Below, piece by piece: positions 1-6,654 of a stretch of 11,351 nucleotides of DNA. The notes beneath the pieces were generated by a model. It had not been told where the DNA came from and searched no databases. It was given only the letters and a program-made list of their open reading frames with translations. How positions within the stretch are numbered: the stretch's first letter is position 1; every line of letters starts with the position of its first letter. Source of the stretch: an uncultured Clostridia bacterium (GTDB lineage: Bacteria; Bacillota_A; Clostridia; TANB77; CAG-508); assembly GCA_947588915.1 (NCBI GenBank), contig CANPZA010000038.1, positions 1 to 11,351 on the forward strand, written 5' to 3'. A program made the position numbers and the translations under genes.

Positions 1-1673
1 GCTTCATCATATTTCCATCATTTGCAAAAGCAGAATAAATAGATGCCATATGTATTGGATTAACTAAAATACTTCCTTGACCATATCCAGAATCTGCAAG
101 TTTCGTTTCCCCTTCTATACTTTCACCATTATTATTTGTATATTGTGATTTAGCTAAATCAAACGGAAATTCAATTTGTTCATTAAATCCTAATTTATTT
201 AAATTTTCTACAAATGTACTTGCTCCTATTTTTAAAGCTACTTGAGCAAAATAAATATTATCAGAATAAATTAATCCATTTAATAAGTTTTTCGGCTCAT
301 TATATGATGTTAATGTAGTTATTTTATAATCTCCCCATGAACTATCTTTTTGCCAACTAGTTCCACTATAATTATAATTGTCATTCTCGTTCATTTTACC
401 TGTTGTTAAACCAATTGCACCAGTTATAGGTTTAAATGTTGAACCTGGGCAATACTTTTGTATAAAACGATTATATAATGGTTTATTTTCATCATTATTT
501 AATTCATCCCATTTACTATTTGTCATTCCTAAAGCAAAATCATTTGAATTAAAAGTAGGTGTACTAACTAATGCAAGTAATTCTCCTGTTTGAGGATGCA
601 TAACTACAAAAAATCCTTTGTCATTTTTTATTTGCTCATATAATTTAGTTTGGATATTACTATCTATTGTAAGTTTTACATTTTTACCATCTTTTTTGTC
701 TTGCTTAATAATTTGAGCAATTTTGTTTTCATTTTCATCTACAATATAAATTTCTGCACCATCAATTCCTCTTAAAGTTTCTTCATATGTTTTTTCTAAT
801 CCAGATTTGCCAATTTTACTACTAGTATTATAACCTTTGCCCTGATTTGCTTCTAGTTCTTCAGCATTTATTCCTTGTACATAACCTATTAAATGCCCTG
901 CTTCTTCTCCTAAAGAATATACTCTACCATTTTCATCATTTATGAGTACTCCTGAAACTTTGAGTAAGTCTGATTTTAATGTATTGTCAGATGCACTAAT
1001 TTTTCTAATTGGAACAAAAGTGTCATCTCTTACCCAAGAAGCTTTTAATTGTTCATTTATGTAGTCAACTGATACTCCTGTTAAATTAGAAATTTTATCT
1101 ATATTTTCTTCTTTATTTTCCCCTAATTTTCCGTGGGACAATTCCTACTGACAAAATAGTTCCGTCAGTTGCAAGTTTTACATTATTTCTATCTAGTATA
1201 TCGCCTCTTTTTGCTTTAATAGTAGAAATTCTAACTTTTTGGTTTTCACCCAATTGTGGAAAAATAAATCTGGAAGACCATTTTAATTTATATTCTTTAT
1301 CTTTTTCTTCTACAATAACCTTATTATCAAAATTTACCTCTCCTGCTTGTGTATATATAGTTTCATTATAATCAACTTGATAATTTCCTTCTATTCTTTC
1401 TAATTTAGTTATTTCTACTTTAATATTTTGACTACCAATCCCTTCATATATGTTTTTATTTCTTGCTATAAAATCTTCTTTATTTATAGTTGATTCTGAT
1501 ATTTTATCATATAACTCATCATATTTTTTTTCATTTAAAAGCATTATAAAATCTGTTAATGCCATTTTTACTTTTTCTTCATTTTGCTTAGATTGAATAA
1601 ATATAACAATTGTAATAACAACTATTATTAGTACAATACTTATAATTCCTATTAAAAATTTTTTATTTTTCAT
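1..1673 (-). pseudogene. Class B penicillin-binding protein (MecA/PBP5/PbpC type), frameshifted as read and cut off by the window edge
   Basis: Membrane-anchored DD-transpeptidase that would cross-link peptidoglycan outside the cell. The start is the ATG at 1671-1673, with AAAGGAG six to nine bases upstream; a TTG just before it is not needed. Seen in order: an N-terminal membrane segment (about residues 6-27), an NTF2-like MecA_N-type domain (about 30-140), a short RGDILDR motif opening the dimerisation/transpeptidase part, then (after repairing the frame) the active-site STFK at 431-442 (Ser about residue 411) and an SDN motif at 257-265 (about residue 470). The STFK-to-SDN spacing of 59 residues equals that of MecA (403/462). 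The KTG motif would lie beyond position 1. As read, the frame stops at 1113; the frame continuing from about 1126 down to 1 has no stop codons. Removing one base near 1127-1133 joins the two. Family members include low-affinity, beta-lactam-tolerant PBPs, but resistance here is not shown. A single-base sequence error is as likely as a real pseudogene. Confidence 0.88.
1113..1673 (-). CDS. N-terminal fragment of the PBP as literally read
   Basis: This is the open frame a gene caller would report from the uncorrected sequence: 186 residues holding the membrane anchor, the MecA_N-like NTF2 domain and the RGDILDR motif, then an out-of-frame tail (KIRGK) and a TAA. It lacks any catalytic residue, so it could not act as a transpeptidase. 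The downstream fragment (about 1126 to 1) has no ATG for a long stretch and no ribosome binding site, so it is not an independent gene. Confidence 0.7.
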   Translation of the reverse strand: MKNKKFLIGIISIVLIIVVITIVIFIQSKQNEEKVKMALTDFIMLLNEKKYDELYDKISESTINKEDFIARNKNIYEGIGSQNIKVEITKLERIEGNYQVDYNETIYTQAGEVNFDNKVIVEEKDKEYKLKWSSRFIFPQLGENQKVRISTIKAKRGDILDRNNVKLATDGTILSVGIVPRKIRGK

Positions 1674-1699
1674 CAATAACCTCTCCTTTACATAGCATA

Positions 1700-1729
1700 A
1701 TTATATACTTAAAATTATAAAATTGTCAA
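1700..1729 (-). promoter_or_regulatory. Sigma-A type promoter of the PBP gene
   Basis: On the minus strand TTGACA (1724-1729) and TATAAT (1700-1705) are separated by 18 bases. Both hexamers match the consensus perfectly. The expected transcript start is near 1693, giving a short leader of about 20 nt that carries AAAGGAG before the ATG at 1673. It faces away from the deoD promoter. Confidence 0.75.
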
Positions 1730-1754
1730 AAAACTTTATTTTTTTATGTTTTAT

Positions 1755-1763
1755 TGTTATACT
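1755..1763 (+). promoter_or_regulatory. Extended -10 promoter candidate for deoD
   Basis: TG-T-TATACT is an extended -10 element. The hexamer 17 bases upstream (1735-1740, TTTATT) is a poor -35, which is tolerable for an extended -10. Transcription would start near 1770, leaving a leader of about 143 nt before deoD. An alternative pair, TTGTCA at 1723-1728 with TATGTT at 1745-1750, is weaker at the -10. Confidence 0.5.
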
Positions 1764-1777
1764 ATTAATATAAGCAA

Positions 1778-1887
1778 TTGCGAAACTATTTTAGGAATTA
1801 GTCTTTGCATTGAAAATAATGCATTTTATCAAGTAAGTTACGAAAACTAAATAATCATAAAATTAATAGAGGATAAGTGTTTCGCAA
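1778..1887 (+). promoter_or_regulatory. Possible structured 5' leader of deoD
   Basis: TTGCGAAAC (1778-1786) and GTTTCGCAA (1879-1887) are perfect 9-bp complements. They enclose about 92 nt and end 11 nt before the AAGGAG of deoD. Inside lie a 6-bp hairpin (TGCATT 1806-1811 with AATGCA 1818-1823, 6-nt loop) and a possible 5-bp helix around it (TTAGT 1798-1802 with ACTAA 1846-1850). The outer strand begins only about 8 nt after the predicted transcript start. I could not match it to purine, preQ1, c-di-GMP or other riboswitch cores that I know. The flanking repeats could equally be protein-binding half-sites. The region is AT-rich, so the inner helices could be chance. Confidence 0.35.
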
Positions 1888-1912
1888 ATAATACTATTAA
1901 GGAGTGATTAAT

Positions 1913-2635
1913 ATGTCTACACCACATAATGAAGCTAAATTAGGAGATATTGCAAAAACTGTTATAATGTCTGGAGATCCGCTTCGTGCAAAATATATTG
2001 CAGAAAATTTTTTAGAAAATGTAAAATTAGTAAATCAAGTAAGAGGTATGTATGCATATACAGGAAACTATAAAGGAAAAGAATTAACTATTATGGCTTC
2101 TGGGATGGGAATGCCAAGTATGGGAATTTATAGTTATGAATTATACAAATTCTATGATGTAGAAAATATTATTAGAATTGGTTCTTGTGGAGGCTATAAA
2201 CCAGAATTGAAATTATTTGATATTGTATTATCAGATTCAGTTTATTGTGAAGGAAATTATGCATTAACGGCAAATAATGATAATTGCCATTTAATAAATT
2301 CACATCAAGAACTAAATCAAGTTATTAAGGAAACTGCAAAAAAACTAGATATTAAATTATATTCTGGTAATACTGTTTGTCTAGACTTCTTTGATCCTTA
2401 TATGTCAGATTTCGAATCATATATTAAAAGACTTCCTAATAATTTTAATCCTTATGCTGGTGAAATGGAAGCATTTGCCTTATTTTACAATGCCCATATG
2501 TTAAATAAAAAAGCTTCTTGTCTTATGACAGTTGTAGATTCTAGATTTATAAAAGATGTAGCAACTGCTGAAGAAAGACAAAATGGTTTAACTACTATGA
2601 TAAAATTAGCTTTAGAATCTTGTCTAAACATTTGA
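1913..2635 (+). CDS. deoD: Purine-nucleoside phosphorylase, DeoD type
   Basis: Cytoplasmic enzyme that phosphorolyses purine (deoxy)ribonucleosides to free base and (deoxy)ribose 1-phosphate, for purine salvage. The 240-residue length fits the hexameric family. Conserved features: the opening STPHNEA with His5 (E. coli His4), the phosphate-binding GDPLR with Arg25, RGMY with Arg44, RIGSCGG with Arg88 and Ser91, EMEA (184-187) for the ribose, and catalytic Asp209 and Arg222, which align with E. coli Asp204 and Arg217. The residue before Asp209 is Val where E. coli has Ser203, and the stretch at about 150-183 is unlike E. coli and B. subtilis DeoD. The ATG is preferred over an in-frame GTG at 1904, because AAGGAG at 1899-1904 overlaps that GTG and is well spaced for the ATG. 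It stands alone behind a long leader, divergent from the PBP gene. The family call is secure; exact substrate range is not shown. Confidence 0.9.
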   Translation: MSTPHNEAKLGDIAKTVIMSGDPLRAKYIAENFLENVKLVNQVRGMYAYTGNYKGKELTIMASGMGMPSMGIYSYELYKFYDVENIIRIGSCGGYKPELKLFDIVLSDSVYCEGNYALTANNDNCHLINSHQELNQVIKETAKKLDIKLYSGNTVCLDFFDPYMSDFESYIKRLPNNFNPYAGEMEAFALFYNAHMLNKKASCLMTVVDSRFIKDVATAEERQNGLTTMIKLALESCLNI

Positions 2636-2660
2636 TTTTAGAAAAGTTTTGTATTATAAT
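2632..2660 (+). promoter_or_regulatory. Promoter of the 53-codon small gene
   Basis: TTGATT (2632-2637) and a perfect TATAAT (2655-2660) are separated by 17 bases. The -35 overlaps the deoD stop codon. This suggests the small gene is transcribed separately from deoD, although read-through from deoD is also possible because no terminator is visible between them. Confidence 0.6.
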
Positions 2661-2712
2661 TAGATAAACAATATCAAAAGTGTCATCATTTTTGAAAGGA
2701 GGGAAATATAAG

Positions 2713-2874
2713 ATGGATAAAACAGTAACTATTGAATATAGCGATAGTGATAAAAGCTATACAATAATATCTAATCTTCCTTCTCTTGAGGAAGATAAAA
2801 AGTTTTTTGAAGAACTTCTTAAAAATTGGGACAATATAGATTTTTGCAGGGGTTCTTCCTTATTTCCATCTTAG
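2713..2874 (+). CDS. Small acidic protein of unknown function (53 aa)
   Basis: I do not recognise this protein. It is 53 residues, acidic in its first 43, with no signal peptide or membrane segment, so probably cytoplasmic. The N-terminal part (MDKTVTIEY...SYTII) looks beta-strand-like, the middle (SLEEDKKFFEELLKNW) looks helical, and there is one Cys near the C-terminus. Evidence that it is real: a near-consensus promoter at 2632-2660, a very strong AAAGGAGG (2695-2702) ten bases before the ATG, and a hairpin terminator starting ten bases after the stop. A GTG at 2680 in the same frame lies upstream of the ribosome binding site and is rejected as the start. The C-terminal tail (FCRGSSLFPS) has an unremarkable composition and could reflect a shifted or decayed end. 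Confidence 0.6.
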   Translation: MDKTVTIEYSDSDKSYTIISNLPSLEEDKKFFEELLKNWDNIDFCRGSSLFPS

Positions 2875-2883
2875 TCCCAAAAA

Positions 2884-2913
2884 AAACGGAATTCCAGATA
2901 TAGGATTCCGTTT
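2884..2913. terminator. Bidirectional terminator between the small gene and greA
   Basis: Arms 2884-2894 and 2903-2913 form an 11-bp stem (one T-G wobble) with an 8-nt loop. A T-run follows on the plus strand (TTTTTT from 2911) and another on the minus strand (the A-run at 2879-2886 read in reverse), so it can end both convergent transcripts. Confidence 0.85.
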
Positions 2914-2920
2914 TTTATAT

Positions 2921-3397
2921 TTATTTTTTTATTGATAAAATTTTATATTTCATAATACCTGCTGGTGCATTAACTTCTACAACATTATTTTTCTTTGCAC
3001 CAAGTAAAGCTGCTCCTAAAGGTGATTCATTAGATATTTTATTTTCAGCTAAATTAACTTCTGTTGAACCAACAATTGTATATTCTATTTTTTCATCAAA
3101 TTCCATATCTAGTACTTTTACAATATTACCAATTTGTACTGTTTCTGTATCAATATCTTTTTCATCAATTATTTTTGCATGTCTTATTTTATTTTCTAAT
3201 TCTGCTATTTTTACTTCATTATCTGCTTGTGCATTTTTTGCTTCATCATATTCTGAATTTTCTGATAAGTCTCCAAAGCCTAAAGCAACTTTAATTCTTT
3301 CTGCTATCTCAGTTCTTTTTTCTGTTCTTAAATAGTTTAATTCCTTCTCTAAATTATCATATCCCTCTTGTGTTAAAATTACATCCTTTTCTTCCAT
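2921..3397 (-). CDS. greA: Transcription elongation factor GreA
   Basis: Binds the RNA polymerase secondary channel and stimulates transcript cleavage in backtracked complexes, rescuing stalled polymerase. The 158 residues equal the usual GreA length. The N-terminal coiled-coil hairpin (about residues 5-75) carries [13 protein letters not shown] at its tip, with the acidic pair Asp43 and Glu46 matching E. coli Asp41/Glu44. The C-terminal FKBP-like domain includes [11 protein letters not shown]. The start is the ATG at 3395-3397, with AAAGGAG eight bases upstream; an upstream in-frame TTG at 3415 precedes the ribosome binding site and is rejected. The gene lies downstream of pgsA on the same strand but has its own promoter, and ends at the bidirectional terminator. 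Confidence 0.95.
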   Translation of the reverse strand: MEEKDVILTQEGYDNLEKELNYLRTEKRTEIAERIKVALGFGDLSENSEYDEAKNAQADNEVKIAELENKIRHAKIIDEKDIDTETVQIGNIVKVLDMEFDEKIEYTIVGSTEVNLAENKISNESPLGAALLGAKKNNVVEVNAPAGIMKYKILSIKK

Positions 3398-3461
3398 TGT
3401 ATATTCTCCTTTCAAATGTATTCTATTATATAATTAATATACTTTTAAAAAATCATTTACT

Positions 3462-3490
3462 ATATTAAGGTAAAAAATGAAATTTGTCAA
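3462..3490 (-). promoter_or_regulatory. Promoter of greA
   Basis: On the minus strand a perfect TTGACA (3485-3490) is followed after 17 bases by TAATAT (3462-3467). No hairpin terminator is visible between pgsA (stop at 3527) and this promoter, so some read-through from the upstream envelope cluster into greA is possible. Confidence 0.6.
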
Positions 3491-3526
3491 GTAAATTCAA
3501 CATTTATTTTAGATTTTTAATATATT

Positions 3527-4120
3527 TTATTGTTTAATTAATTTACTTGCACCTTTCATATAATCTATTCCTGAAAAGACTGTAGCGATTGTTTGTAATA
3601 TCATCATTATTGTTACTATTAAATTAAAAATAAACTCTCCATTTTGTAATCCTCCTGAAAAACATGCTCCAAATTTATTTAAGTCAATAAATGCTAGAAT
3701 AATAGCTGTCATTTGAGTTACTGTTTTTAATTTTCCCCATTTTGATGCTGAAATTACTGTTCCTCCTTTTTCTACAGCAATTAACCTATATCCAGAAATA
3801 AGAAATTCTCTTGCTAAAACAATAATTGGGATCCATGCTGGTAATTTTGTCATTTCTACTAACATAATCATTGCAGTTAATACTAAAATTTTATCTGCTA
3901 ATGGATCTAAAAACTTTCCAAACGTGGTTACTTGATTATTTTTTCTTGCTAAGTACCCATCCAATTTGTCTGTTAGTGATGCTACAATAAATATCAAATC
4001 AATTAGTAAGTAAGAAATTGGTATTTTAAACAATTCCCCTTGTATACCTAAAAAAGGAATGATTACCATAATCGGTACTAAAACAATTCTAAATATAGTT
4101 AACTTGTTTGGTAAATTCAT
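3527..4120 (-). CDS. pgsA: CDP-diacylglycerol-glycerol-3-phosphate 3-phosphatidyltransferase
   Basis: Integral membrane enzyme that makes phosphatidylglycerol phosphate from CDP-diacylglycerol and glycerol 3-phosphate, the committed step to phosphatidylglycerol. The 197-residue protein has several hydrophobic spans and the complete CDP-alcohol phosphatidyltransferase motif: Asp51, Asp54-Gly55, Ala58-Arg59, Gly68, Asp72 and Asp76, with the canonical spacing. The N-terminus MNLPNKLTIFRI is typical of PgsA. The AGGGGG ribosome binding site overlaps the stop codon of the protease gene, with only 11 bases between the two genes, so the two are probably translationally coupled. Among CDP-alcohol transferases a cardiolipin or phosphatidylserine synthase is possible, but PgsA fits length and N-terminus best. 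Confidence 0.92.
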   Translation of the reverse strand: MNLPNKLTIFRIVLVPIMVIIPFLGIQGELFKIPISYLLIDLIFIVASLTDKLDGYLARKNNQVTTFGKFLDPLADKILVLTAMIMLVEMTKLPAWIPIIVLAREFLISGYRLIAVEKGGTVISASKWGKLKTVTQMTAIILAFIDLNKFGACFSGGLQNGEFIFNLIVTIMMILQTIATVFSGIDYMKGASKLIKQ

Positions 4121-4131
4121 ATTATTTCCCC

Positions 4132-5340
4132 CTATTTTAACATTTCTATTGCCTTTTCAAGTTGTGTATCATCTTTTTCATCTACTAATAAAACATTTTT
4201 TACCGTATCTGGTAATTCTATTTTTTCATCTGGCTCAATTCCTATTTCATGTATTTGTGTTTTATTCGGTGTTAAATACTTTTCAGATGTGATTTTTAAT
4301 CCACTTCCATCTGGTAAAGTCAATACTTGTTGTATAACACCTTTTCCATATGTTTTTGTTCCAACTATTTTTGCTTTTCCTAAATCTTTTAGACATCCTG
4401 CAAGTATTTCTGATGAACTTGCTGTGTTTTCATTTGTTAAAATAATTATTGGCATATTTATTATTGGATCATTTTCAGATTTTTTTACATCTTCATTATT
4501 ATTTTTATCTACTTCATATAAAAGAACTTTATCTTTTTCTACAATATAGTCTGCTATTTTTAACGCCTCTGATACTATTCCACCACCATTATTTCTTAAA
4601 TCAATAATAAGTGATTTTATTCCTTCATTTTTTAATTCCTCATACTTTGCCTTAAAATCTTCAGCAGTATTTTCATCAAAAGATGAAAATGCAATATAAC
4701 CTATATTATTATTTAAAACTTTTCCTTCAACAGGATTGATTTTTATGTTTTCTCTTTTTATTTCAAAAGTCTTTGTTTCTGTTCCTCTCAAAATTTCTAA
4801 TTTTACTGTTGTTCCTTCTTCACCTTTTATTTTAGTTGATACAGTTGACATATCATCAGCAACATATTGTTGACCATCTACTGATATAATAAGATCTCCT
4901 GGTAATATTCCCGCTTTTTCTGCTGGACTATTTTTTATTGGTGATAATACTTGTATTTTATCTTGATCATTATTTTTAACCATATATATACCAATTCCCA
5001 CAAAGTTTCCTGTAGCATCTTCCATATAATCTTCCATATCTTCTTTAGATATATATTCTGTATAAGGATCTCCTAATCCTTCTATATATCCTTTTATTGC
5101 TCCTTCAGACATTTTTTCATCATCTATATCCCATAAATAATATTTGTCAATAATATTTCTATACATATTAAGAGTTGGTTCAATATTTGATTTAGAAGAT
5201 AATAATGTTCCCATATTAGAACTATTTTCTGTAAAATATTGATACATTCCTATAGATGTTATTAAAAATGTTATGAACGCTACTAATATGACTAGCATTA
5301 CAATTTTATATAATTTAAATTTTTTATTATTTTCTTCCAT
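4132..5340 (-). CDS. ctpA: S41-family C-terminal processing peptidase (CtpA-like), membrane anchored
   Basis: Extracellular PDZ-gated serine protease held by one N-terminal membrane segment (about residues 12-34). Order of domains: anchor, S41 N-terminal helical part (52-105, with GYIEGLGDPYTEYIS), PDZ domain (about 112-195, with SPAEKAGILPGD), and the S41 catalytic core. The catalytic Ser-Lys-Gln set is visible as Ser308 in NTASSSEILAG, and Lys333 and Gln337 in YGKGVIQQ; the 25-residue Ser-to-Lys spacing matches the family. LIIDLRNNGGG is also a family signature. The 402-residue length is normal. The start has GGAGG eight bases before the ATG. In Clostridia this family is often next to FtsEX and M23 hydrolase genes. 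Trimming or turnover of envelope proteins, perhaps of the hydrolases encoded upstream, is inference. Confidence 0.93.
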   Translation of the reverse strand: MEENNKKFKLYKIVMLVILVAFITFLITSIGMYQYFTENSSNMGTLLSSKSNIEPTLNMYRNIIDKYYLWDIDDEKMSEGAIKGYIEGLGDPYTEYISKEDMEDYMEDATGNFVGIGIYMVKNNDQDKIQVLSPIKNSPAEKAGILPGDLIISVDGQQYVADDMSTVSTKIKGEEGTTVKLEILRGTETKTFEIKRENIKINPVEGKVLNNNIGYIAFSSFDENTAEDFKAKYEELKNEGIKSLIIDLRNNGGGIVSEALKIADYIVEKDKVLLYEVDKNNNEDVKKSENDPIINMPIIILTNENTASSSEILAGCLKDLGKAKIVGTKTYGKGVIQQVLTLPDGSGLKITSEKYLTPNKTQIHEIGIEPDEKIELPDTVKNVLLVDEKDDTQLEKAIEMLK

Positions 5341-5379
5341 TAGTTAAACCTCCAAAATACTGTTATAATCAACATCAAT

Positions 5380-5397
5380 GGGCGGAATTTTCCGCCC
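5380..5397 (-). other. GC-rich perfect hairpin in the intercistronic gap before the protease gene
   Basis: GGGCGGAA (5380-5387) and TTCCGCCC (5390-5397) are perfectly complementary (effective 7-bp stem with a 4-nt loop). It sits in the 102-base gap between the third M23 gene and ctpA, about 40 bases before the ctpA start. No T-run follows on either strand, so it is a poor intrinsic terminator. It could set mRNA stability or processing between the hydrolases and the protease. The GC content of the stem is unusual for this genome. Confidence 0.6.
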
Positions 5398-5442
5398 TAT
5401 ATAAAATTATTATATGTAATTTAATCTAAAATAATTACGTAT

Positions 5443-6615
5443 TTATTGTATATATGGTAATGGATCTACATATACTCCATTTTTTATCATACCAAAGTGC
5501 AAATGATTACCTGTTGAATGTCCTGTACAACCAACTGCTGCTATTTGTTGCCCTGCTGATACAGTTTGTCCTGTTGATACATAAATACTTGAACAATGTG
5601 CATAAATCGTAACTAACCCATTTCCATGACTAATTTCAACATAGTTGCCAAATCCTCCCCCACAGCCACAATTATTTCTATAATTTTTTGCATAATCATG
5701 TGAACAATTATTAGAAACTAAAATAACTGTTCCTGCTCCTGCAGATAGTATGCTTGCTCCATGAGGTGCAGCTAAATCAATAGCTTTGTGATTTGTAGAA
5801 CCAATTCCTCCTGGTGATGATCTACCTCCAAAATATGATGATATATATGAATAATTTGGACAAGGCCATACCATTTGACCATTATGCACAACTCCTGATC
5901 CACTACTACTTCCAGATTTTTGAGCTGCTCTTAACATTTCTTGTTCAATTCTGTCTCTTTCTTTTTTATATTCATCTATTTTACTTTGTAATTCTTTTTC
6001 TTCACCTGATAGATTAGCTACTTGTGTGTCTTTTTCTTTTTTAGCATCTTTTAGTTGCACTGATACACTTTGCTTACTTGCTTTTGAAGTTTCTAATTCT
6101 TTTTGGCTTGATTCCAACTCCTGTTTTGCTTGTTCTATTTCCTGTTTTTGTTTTTCAATTTTTTCTAATAATTCAGTATCTGCCTTAGCTAATTCAGAAA
6201 CCAAATAATAATTTGATATAAAATCAGTAATACTTTCTGAACTTAGCAAAAAATCTAAATAAGATGTTTCTCCTGCCATATATGTTTCAACTAATCTTTC
6301 GTTTAATAATTTTTCTTGCTTTTCATAGTTTTCTTGTGCCTCATTTACCTTTTGCTCTGATTCTTTTATTTTCGTATTTAAATTAGATATTTGTCCATCT
6401 AACTCATCAATTTGAGCTTGATAGTCATCTATCTTAGTTGTTAAAGATTCAATATCTTGCAGAGCCTGAGTTTTTTCATCTTTAACCCCATCCAATTCTT
6501 TTTGAGTTTCATTAATTTTATTAGTTAATTCTTGTTTAGTTGTCGCAAAACAAATTGTACTTAATAATAAAACCAAACTAATTACTATCACTACTATTTT
6601 CTTTATAACTTTCAT
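5443..6615 (-). CDS. Secreted coiled-coil M23 peptidase, third tandem copy, cysteine-rich catalytic domain
   Basis: Predicted EnvC/CwlO-like murein endopeptidase or amidase activator working with FtsEX. A signal peptide (residues 1-24, likely cleaved after CFA) is followed by a long coiled coil (about 26-232), a Gly/Ser linker (about 233-245) and a LytM/M23 domain (about 250-390). The zinc-site residues are complete: His276 and Asp280 (HxxxD), His340, and His371/His373 (HLH), so it could be catalytically active. It differs from its neighbours by an insertion in the M23 core (about 301-321, NNCSHDYA...NNCGCGGG) and six cysteines in the mature protein (252, 304, 316, 318, 341, 363). Residues 91-168 are identical to residues 95-172 of the second copy except for one Leu/Val change. 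The ribosome binding site (AAAGGA) is weaker than for the other copies. It lies 39 bases after the second copy. Confidence 0.88.
   Translation of the reverse strand: MKVIKKIVVIVISLVLLLSTICFATTKQELTNKINETQKELDGVKDEKTQALQDIESLTTKIDDYQAQIDELDGQISNLNTKIKESEQKVNEAQENYEKQEKLLNERLVETYMAGETSYLDFLLSSESITDFISNYYLVSELAKADTELLEKIEKQKQEIEQAKQELESSQKELETSKASKQSVSVQLKDAKKEKDTQVANLSGEEKELQSKIDEYKKERDRIEQEMLRAAQKSGSSSGSGVVHNGQMVWPCPNYSYISSYFGGRSSPGGIGSTNHKAIDLAAPHGASILSAGAGTVILVSNNCSHDYAKNYRNNCGCGGGFGNYVEISHGNGLVTIYAHCSSIYVSTGQTVSAGQQIAAVGCTGHSTGNHLHFGMIKNGVYVDPLPYIQ
6112..6345 (-). repeat. Direct repeat copy 1 (docking-segment block in the third M23 gene)
   Basis: This 234-base block aligns without gaps to 7285-7518 at an offset of 1173 bases. 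My hand count gives 17 mismatches (about 93% identity), including exact runs of more than 40 bases. Only one mismatch changes the protein. Identity falls off on both sides, so it is an internal block within duplicated genes. Confidence 0.85.
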
Positions 6616-6654
6616 ATCTTTTTATCCTTTATTTAAAAATATAATTATCTTACT

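Noticed and set aside
1674..1676. TTG as an alternative start one codon before the PBP ATG
   Set aside because: The adjacent ATG at 1671-1673 has the better codon and normal spacing from AAAGGAG.
1770..1912. Purine riboswitch or paired PurR boxes upstream of deoD
   Set aside because: The purine-riboswitch core and its paired loop sequences are not present. The CGAAAC/GTTTCG arms resemble PurR boxes only loosely, and their spacing of about 92 bases does not fit the 16-17 base spacing of the Bacillus sites.
2826..2880. TTGGGAC/GTCCCAA inverted repeat flanking the end of the small gene
   Set aside because: Seven base pairs across a 41-nt loop overlapping the stop codon. The much better hairpin with T-runs at 2884-2913 already explains termination.
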